Source of the DNA: Bacteroidales bacterium
GTDB taxonomy: Bacteria > Bacteroidota > Bacteroidia > Bacteroidales > UBA932
NCBI GenBank assembly: GCA_015060445.1
Contig: SUYL01000009.1
Location: forward strand, 62,001-126,000
Length of the DNA stretch: 64,000 nucleotides
Direction: 5' to 3'
Positions 55,501-63,202 of this stretch are shown here, piece after piece. The translations under genes were made by a program, and so were the position numbers. The notes beneath the pieces were generated by a model. The model saw only the letters and a list, made by a program, of their open reading frames with translations. It made no database searches and was not told the DNA's origin. The number at the start of each line of letters is the position of its first letter. The first letter of the stretch is position 1.

Positions 55501-58500
55501 TCATAGTAGGCTCACTATCCAATTTATTGATAAGGTCTGCATCCGTTACAATTTGAAAACTGGTATTCTCGTCGCCGCTCTCTTTGGCACCGAGTACCTT
55601 CTCCACCATTTCATCAGTAGCCATTACAACTGGAATATTGGCATTGCTTAGCGCTTCACGGACAGCATCGTATGCCATCTGTTCGCTATAAGACAACTCT
55701 GGGGTAGATTCCACCATGTCAATAAATGTCTGGGCGGATGGATCATCATCCTGTACAATATCCTGTACATCAACAGTGGCACCCGTTCCCATTTCAGCGT
55801 ATTTGGCTTCCTTCTCTTCCAACTCCTTTTTCATAAGAGTGGTGTATTCCTCAACCTTAGCACGTGCATCATTCAGTTCCTGGGTAAATTCAAACGGTTT
55901 ACCATCCCTGGCAGAAAGCAGTTTATTTTCCTCCTGAAGGCGTTTTGTGCCACGGGCTATGGTATCTATTCTTTCCTGCGCATCCTTGCCTGTAATGACA
56001 TTCTCAAGTATATCATCTACGGCTCCTTTGATATAAGCACCGGAAACAGGAACGTCCTCAAGATTGAGTTCCGGTATGCTGTAGGTCATATCTCTATGAA
56101 CAGAAACTTGGATTCCTTTTATCTTTTCGTTATAACGGCTGTCACGTCTGAGTTCCAGAGAGACCTCAACAGGCATACCGTCAAACTCCAGAGTGTATGA
56201 ATGACTTGTTCTCTGACCGTAAGGGTTATTCCTTAAAGTCTCTATCTGGTCATTCATCTTCTTGTTCACATCTTTGAATGCCTGTATCCTTTCTTCATCA
56301 GTAGTACATCTTATGCCGTCTATTGTTACAACAGAGGCCATGCCGTCAGGAAACTTCTCCTTAACTGTAGCGACAACCTTTTTGTATAACTCTTCATTGG
56401 CAGCATTCCTCTCCAATTGCCCTGCATTACGTTTGAGTTGTGCATTTACATACACCTGATCTGCTTCCCACTGCTTGTACTTGCTCTGCCATTTGCGCAG
56501 TTCTCTTTCAGCCTGAGATTTCAGCAGCGCATACTGGGAGCCGGAGAGTACTGCAACAGGATTGTCGAACAACCCTTCTTCTTCCTCTTCCAGAGTACGG
56601 TTTTCCTGGTTGTTTGCCAATAGCGGCTTGCTGTCCATCACACTGTCAATAAATGAAGATTTTGTCTTCAACCGTTGATATGATGTAACATCCAGTGAGT
56701 CCTCAACACCAAACCTCAATACACGCACCTCCTTGCCCCATTCCTTGTGAAGGTTACCCTGACGGAGGATACGGCCGTTACGCTGAGTGTAGTCCATAGG
56801 CCTGTCGGGAGCATCCATGTGGATAAGGGTATGAAGGCGCTGTTGGATATTCACTCCTGTACCCAGTGTTTGGGTAGATCCAAGGATTACACGAACATTA
56901 CCGGCATTCACATCTGCAAATACCTTCTCCTTTTTCGCAACGCTCATTCCGCTTTCCATTATCACAATCTGGTTGGCAGGAACTCCTGCTGCTACCAGTT
57001 TGCGCTTTATCTCCTGGAACAGGTTGAAAGTCTCTTTCTTTTTGCCGGATACATCCTCTTCCAAACGCCTATAACTGTCACAGAAGATAGCAACAGTGCC
57101 TTTGTAGGTCTGTGTCTGTTTGAGTGTCTGCAAAGTCTCCTCAACGGCCCTGTTGGTTTTGCTGAGCGGTTCATCAATAGCATTTGAATCTACCAGCCTA
57201 GGGTCTATGGCAGCCCTCTTGGCTATGCCATACATGGTAAGAGGGATATGACTGTTGGCCTTTTTCTCTTTGCCGCTCATCTTATCATACTCTTCCAACA
57301 CCATTCTTACCCCACGCATGATATCTACCAACCCAGGGGATTGAGGGAGGAATATGTCTATTGCCTTCCCGGTCTCCATCTGAGGAACTTTATCATTCAC
57401 ATATTTTACCTCTTTTGTAAGGACCGTATCACTCACACTACCCCACAGACGTACCAATTCCGGAAGATTGACATACGATGCAAACCTTGTATTTTCTTTG
57501 AACTTGCCATTTGTTGCAAACTCCAGATTCTGGGTAATGTTACCGAAGTTGCGGACAAAGTCATCAAAATAGTAGATATCATTTGCTACCATGGTATCCT
57601 TTGGCATCAGATACTTCATGAATGTCCATATCTCTGCCGCAGTGTTGGATATAGGTGTTCCTGTGGCAAAGACCACATTTTTTCCTCCACTTTTCTCCAG
57701 CACGGCCCTTGTCTTCAAATAAACACTGGCTGCCTTCTTGGAGTATGAAGGGTCCACACCTTTAACTCCACGTTTCATGGAAGTGGAGAATCCCAGGTGT
57801 TTATATTCGTGCGCTTCATCAACCAGCAACGCATCTATACCCATTGCGTCAAAATCTTCCACATCATCGGTTGCTCTTGCCAATTGTTCCTCAGCCCTTA
57901 CCATGGCATTCTGTGCCGCAACGGCTTCCTTCTTCTCGTTCTTCTTTCCCGACGAACGGTTCATAGTACCGCTGGCAAAGTCAACCTCCAATTGCTGGAG
58001 TTCATTTTCCAACTGGTTGATAAACCTTGAATCCATACCGGCTTCTCTGGCCGCTTCAATGGCGTACATCTTCTCGTCAATCTTCTCCTGTACAAAATCA
58101 CGCATTCTCGTTTCATTGTCAGGAATCATCTCAAATACAGATTGAGGTACAACAATGATATCCCAGTCATTGTATTTGATTTTTGCATAGAACTCTTTGC
58201 GACCTTCTGCAGTACGGTCCTTTTCCCCTACAGTAAGCACTTTAGCATTAGGGTATAGAAACTTCGCCTGTGAAACAAATTGTCCCACGGTGGCATTCTG
58301 CACTACAATCATAGGCTTTTTGGCTGTTCCCAGGCGACGCATCTCCATTGCTGTAGTAATAAGAGTGAATGTCTTTCCTGTACCCACCTCATGAGCCAGC
58401 ATGAGCGGCTCAGTTGTAGCACGTATTACCGATTTCTTCTGGTGCGGATATAACCTTATATCTTTATTGGCACCTTCAAACCTCTCCGGAGTAAAGATAT

Positions 58501-60553
58501 CGTCAATACTTTTCGGTACAATGGCATTGAACTTGTCATTATATACACGTGTCATATTCTCGGCCAGATCTGCATCTGCCTGCATTCTGGCACGCGCCCA
58601 ATCCTTGAACTCCTCTTTTATCTCCTGCATCCTCACTGTACACATCTGGGAAGCCTGCTTGTCAGTAATGGTTTCAGTTGTACCGTCATAGTGCTTAACC
58701 TGTTTGCTTACAGTTATAGGAGTATTGTTCATGGCTGCAGCAAACAGTTCATGTCCCATAACTCTTTTACCCACACTCTCACTATACACTCCGGCAGAAC
58801 GGTTCTTCTCATTATTGGCATATAAATCCCTGTCAGCAGCCCAAACGCCGTTGATATTCCTGTATTCTACCTCAACATCATATTTCTCATTTACAAAATC
58901 TGAGTACAGTTTCGGATCAATCCATGTAGATCCGAGTGAGAACTCTATCAGGTGTGCAGGGATATCCATCGGGATAACCTTTTCAAGTTCCTCAATATTC
59001 GTGTCATATACTCCATCCACATTGTTTGCCCTGGCGTATGAGAGTTTTTCCCTTACGTTTCCCGACAAGTACTCATGTCTTACCTCCAACAAACCATTGG
59101 CCGGATTGACAAAGCCCATTCTGGAAGAGATTACCTCCTGTAGCACTTGTTCCGGAGACATATCAAGCCATTGGGCAATGAGAGAGGTGTCAATATGACC
59201 ATTCTTTTGTACACTCAGAATGATACCGTCTCCAACAGTAGTTGGGGCTGGGGCAGGCTCATAACCTATTACCCTGCCTTTGAAAACATCTGTCTTTGAT
59301 GTTTCCACCTTCTTTTTGCCTTCAATGGTCTCACTCTCGCTATAATTCTCAATGGCCGCTACAGGTGTATAATCAACATCGTTGCGTAGGAATGAAATTG
59401 TTACATTTCTGTTAAGTGGACCATACTTCTTCACAAATGAATCGTATGCAGAGTTAAGTTTTTTCAACAGAGGTGCAAGACCTTCATCGGAACTGTTGTT
59501 TGCCTGGTATTCCAGAACATCCGCGAGAGCCTGTTTTATTCTGTTGTAGTCTTTGAGTGCTTCAGCCTTGGTGTATTTGCCTTTAATCTTATTGTCATTA
59601 ACATCCAACGGAACCGCTTCTCCTCTACGGGATATACACAGACGTCCCTCCTTATCCAGTATCAGCGCACCCTCCTTCTCAGAACTCTGTTCATATACAG
59701 GTTTTGTCTCTACCTGCTCAGATATAGCAGACTGTTCAATAGGGGAGAATGATGATACCCACTGCTGCATTCTCTCCTGCTGGTTTATATCTTGTGCCGG
59801 ATACAGACCTATAGCAGTAGGACGGAACGTGTCGCCCTTTTCGGCAGCAATAGCCATCTCTCCACCCATATACTCAGGGTGTGCCTGAAAATAAGTATTG
59901 TAGTCCAATGCAACATCGCGTGTTACATTTTCATATTGTCCTGTCTTCTTGTTGAACTTTTCATCAATCTTAACAGGAACCACTTTGGTTGTGGATGTAC
60001 TGAGCACATCAATTGCATGAGGAGATGTCTGGCCGGCAACTCTTTTTCTCACAACTATTATATCGCTGGTTACAGGAGCACCCTCAAAAGTACGGTTGTT
60101 GAGACGGAAAGCACCAATCACATCGGCATTACCCTCGCGGCTTACAAGCCATTCACGCAATTGTTTACTTTTATCCAAGGTACTGTTTGACGTTATGAAT
60201 ATACCTAAACCGCCTTCACGCAGTTTGCGCACATTCTTGGCAATACAGAAATCATGTATATTCTTGAATTTTCTTGACAGGTCCTTATCTACAGGATCAT
60301 TAACTCTCAAGCCTGTAACAAATGGAACATTGGTAATGGCAAGGTCAACACTGTTGTTGGCAATGGCAGTCTTCTCAAAGCCCTGTACATGTACTTGCGC
60401 ATCGGGATACAGGTATGAAAGGATGTTTCCGGAGATACTGTCAATCTCCACCGCCTCAATATTACTGTTGGCACTGATACCCTGCGGCATCATGCCGAGT
60501 ATATTTCCGGTACCGGCAGAACCTTCAAGTATATTGCCACCCTTGAATCCCAA
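49559..60553 (-). CDS. Giant polyvalent protein: methyltransferase-helicase-nuclease-ART-peptidase, 5' truncated
   Basis: 3664 residues as read, an 11-kb gene. From the N-terminus: an N6-adenine methyltransferase cut at its front (motif I ILEGSAGTGN at 8-17; catalytic NVPF at 75-78); a SNF2-like helicase (Walker A HEVGTGKTF near 720; DEAH in LLVDEAHEYKHLG near 913; ATGTPISNTAAE; motif VI QRNGRILRQGN near 1260); large-polyvalent-protein-associated segments with a KEWFGDWE linker near 1934; an ADP-ribosyltransferase-like ART domain (LVVYHGS, GFWFSTSP, 2130-2165); a zincin HEYTHIWAD near 2376; and a helical LPD38-like C-terminus after 3100. Polyvalent proteins are thought to enter the cell with the DNA and counter defences. 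The first codon is a TTG directly at the att repeat, with an in-frame TAG two codons earlier, so the original start is missing. No promoter is seen. Confidence 0.88.
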   Translation of the reverse strand: MGFKGGNILEGSAGTGNILGMMPQGISANSNIEAVEIDSISGNILSYLYPDAQVHVQGFEKTAIANNSVDLAITNVPFVTGLRVNDPVDKDLSRKFKNIHDFCIAKNVRKLREGGLGIFITSNSTLDKSKQLREWLVSREGNADVIGAFRLNNRTFEGAPVTSDIIVVRKRVAGQTSPHAIDVLSTSTTKVVPVKIDEKFNKKTGQYENVTRDVALDYNTYFQAHPEYMGGEMAIAAEKGDTFRPTAIGLYPAQDINQQERMQQWVSSFSPIEQSAISEQVETKPVYEQSSEKEGALILDKEGRLCISRRGEAVPLDVNDNKIKGKYTKAEALKDYNRIKQALADVLEYQANNSSDEGLAPLLKKLNSAYDSFVKKYGPLNRNVTISFLRNDVDYTPVAAIENYSESETIEGKKKVETSKTDVFKGRVIGYEPAPAPTTVGDGIILSVQKNGHIDTSLIAQWLDMSPEQVLQEVISSRMGFVNPANGLLEVRHEYLSGNVREKLSYARANNVDGVYDTNIEELEKVIPMDIPAHLIEFSLGSTWIDPKLYSDFVNEKYDVEVEYRNINGVWAADRDLYANNEKNRSAGVYSESVGKRVMGHELFAAAMNNTPITVSKQVKHYDGTTETITDKQASQMCTVRMQEIKEEFKDWARARMQADADLAENMTRVYNDKFNAIVPKSIDDIFTPERFEGANKDIRLYPHQKKSVIRATTEPLMLAHEVGTGKTFTLITTAMEMRRLGTAKKPMIVVQNATVGQFVSQAKFLYPNAKVLTVGEKDRTAEGRKEFYAKIKYNDWDIIVVPQSVFEMIPDNETRMRDFVQEKIDEKMYAIEAAREAGMDSRFINQLENELQQLEVDFASGTMNRSSGKKNEKKEAVAAQNAMVRAEEQLARATDDVEDFDAMGIDALLVDEAHEYKHLGFSTSMKRGVKGVDPSYSKKAASVYLKTRAVLEKSGGKNVVFATGTPISNTAAEIWTFMKYLMPKDTMVANDIYYFDDFVRNFGNITQNLEFATNGKFKENTRFASYVNLPELVRLWGSVSDTVLTKEVKYVNDKVPQMETGKAIDIFLPQSPGLVDIMRGVRMVLEEYDKMSGKEKKANSHIPLTMYGIAKRAAIDPRLVDSNAIDEPLSKTNRAVEETLQTLKQTQTYKGTVAIFCDSYRRLEEDVSGKKKETFNLFQEIKRKLVAAGVPANQIVIMESGMSVAKKEKVFADVNAGNVRVILGSTQTLGTGVNIQQRLHTLIHMDAPDRPMDYTQRNGRILRQGNLHKEWGKEVRVLRFGVEDSLDVTSYQRLKTKSSFIDSVMDSKPLLANNQENRTLEEEEEGLFDNPVAVLSGSQYALLKSQAERELRKWQSKYKQWEADQVYVNAQLKRNAGQLERNAANEELYKKVVATVKEKFPDGMASVVTIDGIRCTTDEERIQAFKDVNKKMNDQIETLRNNPYGQRTSHSYTLEFDGMPVEVSLELRRDSRYNEKIKGIQVSVHRDMTYSIPELNLEDVPVSGAYIKGAVDDILENVITGKDAQERIDTIARGTKRLQEENKLLSARDGKPFEFTQELNDARAKVEEYTTLMKKELEEKEAKYAEMGTGATVDVQDIVQDDDPSAQTFIDMVESTPELSYSEQMAYDAVREALSNANIPVVMATDEMVEKVLGAKESGDENTSFQIVTDADLINKLDSEPTMKVFRAMQLIDGKLFPPTSAKVNGELRQPIELGVWEQAEENPELADDKGFFKLDKGNKKSLKARYNPYIHTSTTPLNDQFSEAQSRPNLVTVEVEIPVSELTSGYKADKAKDPVGRIEWKAGVIQSKISGKREVILSRWDKPVRIVPDSEVAEKIIEMFDGRDITMPSNVVTPSLRKELEKRGINFVETDNKGKPARFSIDSDADNSAERTAIIENAKAAGTYLKAPNGQDTNLTPEQWVTVRTQAFKEWFGDWELQYLETPILESKGSFKNLKEAEQWAKQNLQGKAFVNKFTDELISISGKSITEMLNPNTTKKIGERIHIAALMSVPEFIETGIPAEQHRDTHGRDFNVIRLYNAIFIDDNMYRVKSTIKKFKEGDRYYTYELQEMELIEDTQLTAVGLNGNPVLNSINSISGANLLNGVKKTNSNEEILSTSKVVDKNGEPLVVYHGSVSETIDIFDKNKIRANETDAYYNGFWFSTSPDTSPAWRSANKVYPVFLNIRNLITREDAHKIARQYFKTDEFAESLRRNDIRSATDAVRDKLQAKGYDGVADFIHPEVNISEFEETGQTVFKTSGGTKYLIAQESDGVNVYEYDYYSNDHKGEFNTSVNNIDEFFDDAYFFGDETFVVFEPNQIKSATDNVTFSPESNDIRFSIDSVKKSRVGTVRGWTKDGVVYLTKDGLNPETPIHEYTHIWADAVRKYNPQLWDNVKFLMKRLPQWQQVMSDVNYQDIAGNEDSVASEVLARYSGKRGAKRLEEDAKEYGNTTGRKGYAAQLLQRAKKVLEDFWNWVNVNLFNISGFSSAEEVADRVLYDLVSGTSLSGPTAITEDILKQNTVEGLLGSEAYSAMMDDVFAGVDIIGQANMVKAGDRMSALKKYISEVCSNVANRQEEALQIAASVRAAFSNMGMTVNVPDTTLLEKMWQETNSQPRQTLKESLTYENESRKVQFSIESDMGPTTNDIKMSWWDEWKEHWVDRMHSVAILKKIITTRHGTISAETDPYMSENLASARSMHEIDKFKKDIYEPLLQKVVDIQQLFVKLKLCNPKLAYKAVNDYLYAMHAPERNKHICVEEVVDKMMKKLSKEELKFFKSSNQRGALISLVGRMYNERRDPNTPFTSDTFANNIIKGAAKTKEENELLNEFRKKFTELTKTARTDIDKTFKSKRGTNRSGMSDQEAKEILAKYVTPETKPLLEQLSAIVRRSNNFTLDTWLKYSLIDKDTYDSYKDMYKNYIPLRSWAEKEDVDYDSLGKTAFNHASEIINLNRKAYGRSSRADDPIAYIGSLAQSAVVVGNKNMVHLNAFRLIQQNKEILEDVAILPQIYYVEVEGSDEVMAFDVKPPQEYFDKGLVTTKTNKSYRWHKTNAEYEAHTVPVMIDGARYMIVFKGNIGVKIASALNNTNVNHWAAADALRPLTRWLSAVRTSYSPAFVFVNFVRDFLFGNIAYAIEGGNIAALNRNLMHAFKAIHKAETNSAGTSKVDRLYEEFRREGGQTGFIHMRKLEQIKKENEVMRRKMAGQRNASDIIWRNFLMKLGKGSMEYLSVMSENAMRFAVYMAEREKGTSAKDAAYKAHEITVNFNRKGTYSGNMNAFYSFFNASVQGTYRLWQLGKTYPKRTAMAIGSLALAKLTAAMIASLVGGDDYDELSDYVKFSNMIIPVGEDEQGKTVFFTIPMPQGMRAFTNLADVTVDVIRGNKSVWDAISTFTLNAAGEFIPLSVDAIDLTGRQSGQSIVAPFVPTAIQPFFDVWSNRDFKGDPIYKEDFTKGTEDYTPQYKKVYANANPILVGTSKWLNNIAGGSDEMSSAIKFDRESGEVSRRWYGYAMDWNPASAEHIINGYLGGMSTFASNIMKTLHAAIDEDVDLELYNLPIAGRFVRQAYYKEGYNTWYEVSDMVKDIQAMERALYREKDWDGYRAFKQNSYNTELVVRFNNYNDRVKQLQEVIKSGNLSTQEVRKYRKEVDELIAKASKEFELIMERYEEN

Positions 60554-60737
60554 TTGGGGCTACAGGAAAAGCGGCAGAGATGCCGCTTTTCTTCATTAGA
60601 AATCCCTACCGACGACATTGCGGTAAATCAAATTTTTTCAAAATTCTCACAAATTTTTCAAATATTCCGTAAAAACGTCAATATTTTTGAGGTATTGACT
60701 ACCTTTGACGTCAATAAGAAACCTAGATATGACATAC
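60554..60737 (+). repeat. Right prophage-end direct repeat (attR region)
   Basis: Copy of 12668-12851 with five differences. It begins TTGGGGCTACAGG (tRNA 3' end), holds a hairpin GCGGCAGAGATGCCGC, the integrase leader with TACCTTTG and the first three integrase codons ATGACATAC, then breaks into host sequence. On the minus strand the hairpin plus TTTT lies directly upstream of the giant gene. Confidence 0.9.
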
Positions 60738-60763
60738 GCGGCAATATTGCCGCTTTTTTTTTT
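60738..60763 (+). terminator. Terminator, likely the original tRNA-Arg one
   Basis: GCGGCAATATTGCCGC followed by ten T. The stem is identical to the left-end hairpin at 12685-12700, so this is probably the bacterial tRNA terminator displaced by integration. Confidence 0.8.
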
Positions 60764-60921
60764 GTTTCAATACTTACCCCCTCCCTCTGTGTATATGGCT
60801 CCCGGTCCCAGGTTTGTGGCATGCGGGTGTTCCGTGTTCCGGTGCCAGGTGATTTTGCGGCAGGCGAGTGCATTTTGATGTCCTTACAATGCCTTGCCAC
60901 AGACTCTCTAACAATAGTTAG

Positions 60922-60957
60922 TAAGGATAACGGGCCCATATTGTCCCGTTGTCCTTA
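60922..60957. repeat. Intergenic 13-bp inverted repeat
   Basis: TAAGGATAACGGG pairs with CCCGTTGTCCTTA (one T-G). A further half copy, ATAAGGATAACG, follows at about 61013. The interval 60764-61072 between prophage and helicase gene shows no ORF; these repeats are its only structure. Confidence 0.5.
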
Positions 60958-61072
60958 AATGATTTTGGAAAGCACTTTGAAATACTACTCTGGGGCATAT
61001 TCCTTAATGATTATAAGGATAACGAATTTCAGGAATTAATATTGGTTGAATCCCAGAGTTTGCTGGGGAGGT

Positions 61073-62716
61073 TTATCCCACTATCTCGCTAAAGAGTCTG
61101 CGGCCGCGGTATTCCGAGTTGTTGGTCTGGTTTACCACGTACCTGGCGGCACTTGCTGTTATGTTTATAAATGATTCGTTCCTGCGGATTTCAATCTTGC
61201 CGATACCTTTTTTGCCTACTCCCAGTGAGGTCATCATCCTTATGATGTGGCGGGTGGTGGTGTTATGCTTGGTGCCAATTGAGAGTTTTATCCATTTGAA
61301 CCCTTTTTCACCTCGGCGAGGAACATAATCCGGTGCTTCAGATTCGGTGGCTCCGGTCTCTTTCTTCTTCTTTTTCTCTACAACAATGTTGAGGTCTGGG
61401 GCATTGCGGTAATAGTCCAGGAAGCGGTTGAATTCCATTGAGAGGAATTTCTTTATTATTTCCCTGCGGCCAAGATTATTCCATTTCTCCTCTATGAGGC
61501 TCAGATATGGTGCAATTTCCTCTTCACGCACCTCCACTGCATTTATCTGGTCTATCATTGCAAGGAGTTGTTTTGAGCATACCTCTTCTCCGGTAGGGAG
61601 TTTTGCCTGTGCAAAGGTTTTGTTTATGATTTTCTCAATGCGTCGGATTTTGCTCTGTTCCTTGGTGTTGATTATTACAATGGATTTTCCGGTCTTGTCG
61701 GCACGGCCGGTACGGCCGCTGCGGTGGGTGTACTGTTCAACTTCGTCGGGAAGATTGTAGTTGATTACATGGGTGAGGTTGTTCACATCAATGCCTCGTG
61801 CGGCTACATCTGTGGCAACCAGAAGTTTGAGGTTCTTCTCCTTGAAGCGTCTCATCACCTGCTCGCGCTGCATCTGGGAGAGGTCTCCGTGGAGGGCATC
61901 TGCGTCGTATCCGTCTTTGATGAGGGCGCTGGCAATGTCTCCGGTCTCCCGACGGGTGCGGCAGAAGATGATGCCGTAGATGTCGGGATAATAATCCACA
62001 ACCCTCTTGAGTGCAAGGTAGCGGTCTTTTTCGTGGATGGTGTAGTAATAGTGCTTTACGTTATCCGAGCCGCTGTTCCTCTCGCCAACTGTAACCACCT
62101 GGGCATCCTGCATATAAGTCTTGGCTATTTTCTCCACCTCCAATGGGAGTGTGGCAGAAAAGAGCAATACCCTCTTCTGCTGCGGAATACTCTCAAGAAT
62201 GGCATCCAGTTCCTCCTTGAAACCCATGTTCAGCATCTCATCAGCCTCATCCAGGATAAGTGTGTGCACCCGGGTAAGGTCAACTGCTTTCCTCCCGATA
62301 AGATCCAGAAGCCTTCCAGGAGTGGCAACCACAATGTGTGGAATCTTCTTGAGCGCCTTTATCTGTGGCTCTATGCCTGCACCGCCGTAAACATCCACGA
62401 TGCAAAGGTCGTGGAGGTATTTGGAGTAATTCTTCAGGTCCTGGGAGATCTGTTTGCACAATTCGCGGGTGGGGCTGAGCACCAGCACTTGTGTATAGCG
62501 CTCCATATTGTGGGCAACTATACGTTCCAGCGACGGCAGGCCAAAGGCCGCAGTCTTTCCTGTGCCGGTCTGAGCCAGACACACTATGTCACCCTCCTCT
62601 GCAAGTAGGGTGGGTATTATCCGTTCCTGTACCGGGGTTGGTTTCTCAAACCCCATCTCGCTTATTGCCTTAATCAAATAACTGTTAAGGCCCAGTTCCT
62701 GAAATGAATTTGCCAT
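61073..62716 (-). CDS. deaD: DEAD-box ATP-dependent RNA helicase (CsdA/DeaD-like)
   Basis: 547 aa from ATG 62716 (MANSFQELGLNSYLIKAISE). Helicase motifs in order: Q-motif FEKPTPVQERIIP, Walker A AQTGTGKTA, PTRELC, TPGR, DEAD (LILDEADEML), SAT (LFSATLP), and the C-terminal ARGIDV and HRSGRTGRA. The last ~80 residues form a DbpA-type RNA-binding domain (RRGEKGFKWIKLSIGTKHN), after a Lys-rich linker. Such enzymes remodel rRNA and mRNA, often in the cold. An in-frame open stretch continues upstream through an Ala-codon repeat, but the likely promoter lies at 62998-63005, inside that stretch. Confidence 0.93.
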   Translation of the reverse strand: MANSFQELGLNSYLIKAISEMGFEKPTPVQERIIPTLLAEEGDIVCLAQTGTGKTAAFGLPSLERIVAHNMERYTQVLVLSPTRELCKQISQDLKNYSKYLHDLCIVDVYGGAGIEPQIKALKKIPHIVVATPGRLLDLIGRKAVDLTRVHTLILDEADEMLNMGFKEELDAILESIPQQKRVLLFSATLPLEVEKIAKTYMQDAQVVTVGERNSGSDNVKHYYYTIHEKDRYLALKRVVDYYPDIYGIIFCRTRRETGDIASALIKDGYDADALHGDLSQMQREQVMRRFKEKNLKLLVATDVAARGIDVNNLTHVINYNLPDEVEQYTHRSGRTGRADKTGKSIVIINTKEQSKIRRIEKIINKTFAQAKLPTGEEVCSKQLLAMIDQINAVEVREEEIAPYLSLIEEKWNNLGRREIIKKFLSMEFNRFLDYYRNAPDLNIVVEKKKKKETGATESEAPDYVPRRGEKGFKWIKLSIGTKHNTTTRHIIRMMTSLGVGKKGIGKIEIRRNESFINITASAARYVVNQTNNSEYRGRRLFSEIVG

Positions 62717-62759
62717 TTTAAATCTTTTGTACGGTCTATCCGCGGTGTCTATTGCGTTA

Positions 62760-62990
62760 GTTGCTTTTGTTGCGTCTGCGGCATTTGCTTCTGTGGCTGC
62801 TGCGTCTGCTGCTTTTGTTGCTTCTGCGGCTACTGCTTCTGCGGCTTTTGTTGCTTCTGCGTCTGCTGCGTCTGCTGCTTTTGTTGCTTCTGCGGCATTT
62901 GCTACTTTGTCTGCCGTGTTTGCGGGGTTTGCGGCATTTGCTGCATTTGCGGCGTGCAACTCTGCGGAGTTTGCGGTTGTACCGTAATTT
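62760..62990. repeat. Ala-codon-like low-complexity repeat upstream of the helicase gene
   Basis: Imperfect repetition of TTGCTTCTGCGGC/TTTTGTTGC-type words over ~230 bp. Open in several frames of both strands (Ala/Thr/Lys on the minus strand, Ala/Val/Ser on the plus). It lies in the 5' leader of the helicase if the promoter at 63005 is right. Confidence 0.7.
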
Positions 62991-62997
62991 CGTGCGG

Positions 62998-63005
62998 CAA
63001 ATTTA
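62998..63005 (-). promoter_or_regulatory. Putative deaD promoter, -7 element
   Basis: The minus strand reads TAAATTTG, fitting TAnnTTTG. It would give a ~275-base leader before the ATG. The -33 element is weak. Confidence 0.4.
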
Positions 63006-63012
63006 GTGTTTT

Positions 63013-63159
63013 TTAGCGGCTGTTCCAACCACGGTTGAATCCTTCCACAATATTGGGCCAATACTCAATGCAGATGTAGATTACATAAAACAGCAGCAGG
63101 AACCCTATGAACCAGAAGGTGTCCCTCAAAAACTCTTTGGTAAAAGAAATCCTTTTCAT
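63013..63159 (-). CDS. 48-aa membrane protein
   Basis: Reads MKRISFTKEFLRDTFWFIGF, a hydrophobic helix (FWFIGFLLLFYVIYICI), and WPNIVEGFNRGWNSR to TAA. Short single-TM protein with a basic front, just upstream of the helicase promoter. Function unknown. Confidence 0.6.
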   Translation of the reverse strand: MKRISFTKEFLRDTFWFIGFLLLFYVIYICIEYWPNIVEGFNRGWNSR

Positions 63160-63202
63160 AAAAACATATTTAGTGTGTTAATATTCATTCTTTTATTCTG
63201 TT

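Larger units (their letters stand above)
12668..60737. mobile_element. Prophage integrated at tRNA-Arg, podovirus-like
   Basis: 48 kb between direct repeats, with an integrase next to the tRNA, a repressor and divergent early region, replication genes, a lysis module, a tail fibre, capsid, scaffold, terminase and portal genes. No tail-tube, tape-measure or baseplate gene was recognised, which suggests a short tail. It is more AT-rich in its accessory stretches (14-16 kb, 24-28 kb) than the host. Several genes carry strong Shine-Dalgarno sites that host genes lack. Doubts about viability come from the truncated giant gene at the right end. Confidence 0.93.

Noticed and set aside
12843..60553. 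Stop-codon reassignment as in some crAss-like phages
   Set aside because: All recognised genes read normally with the standard code and end at usual stops.
62727..62987. Plus-strand Ala/Val-rich protein opposite the helicase leader
   Set aside because: Low-complexity repeat open in several frames; no promoter or start signal.
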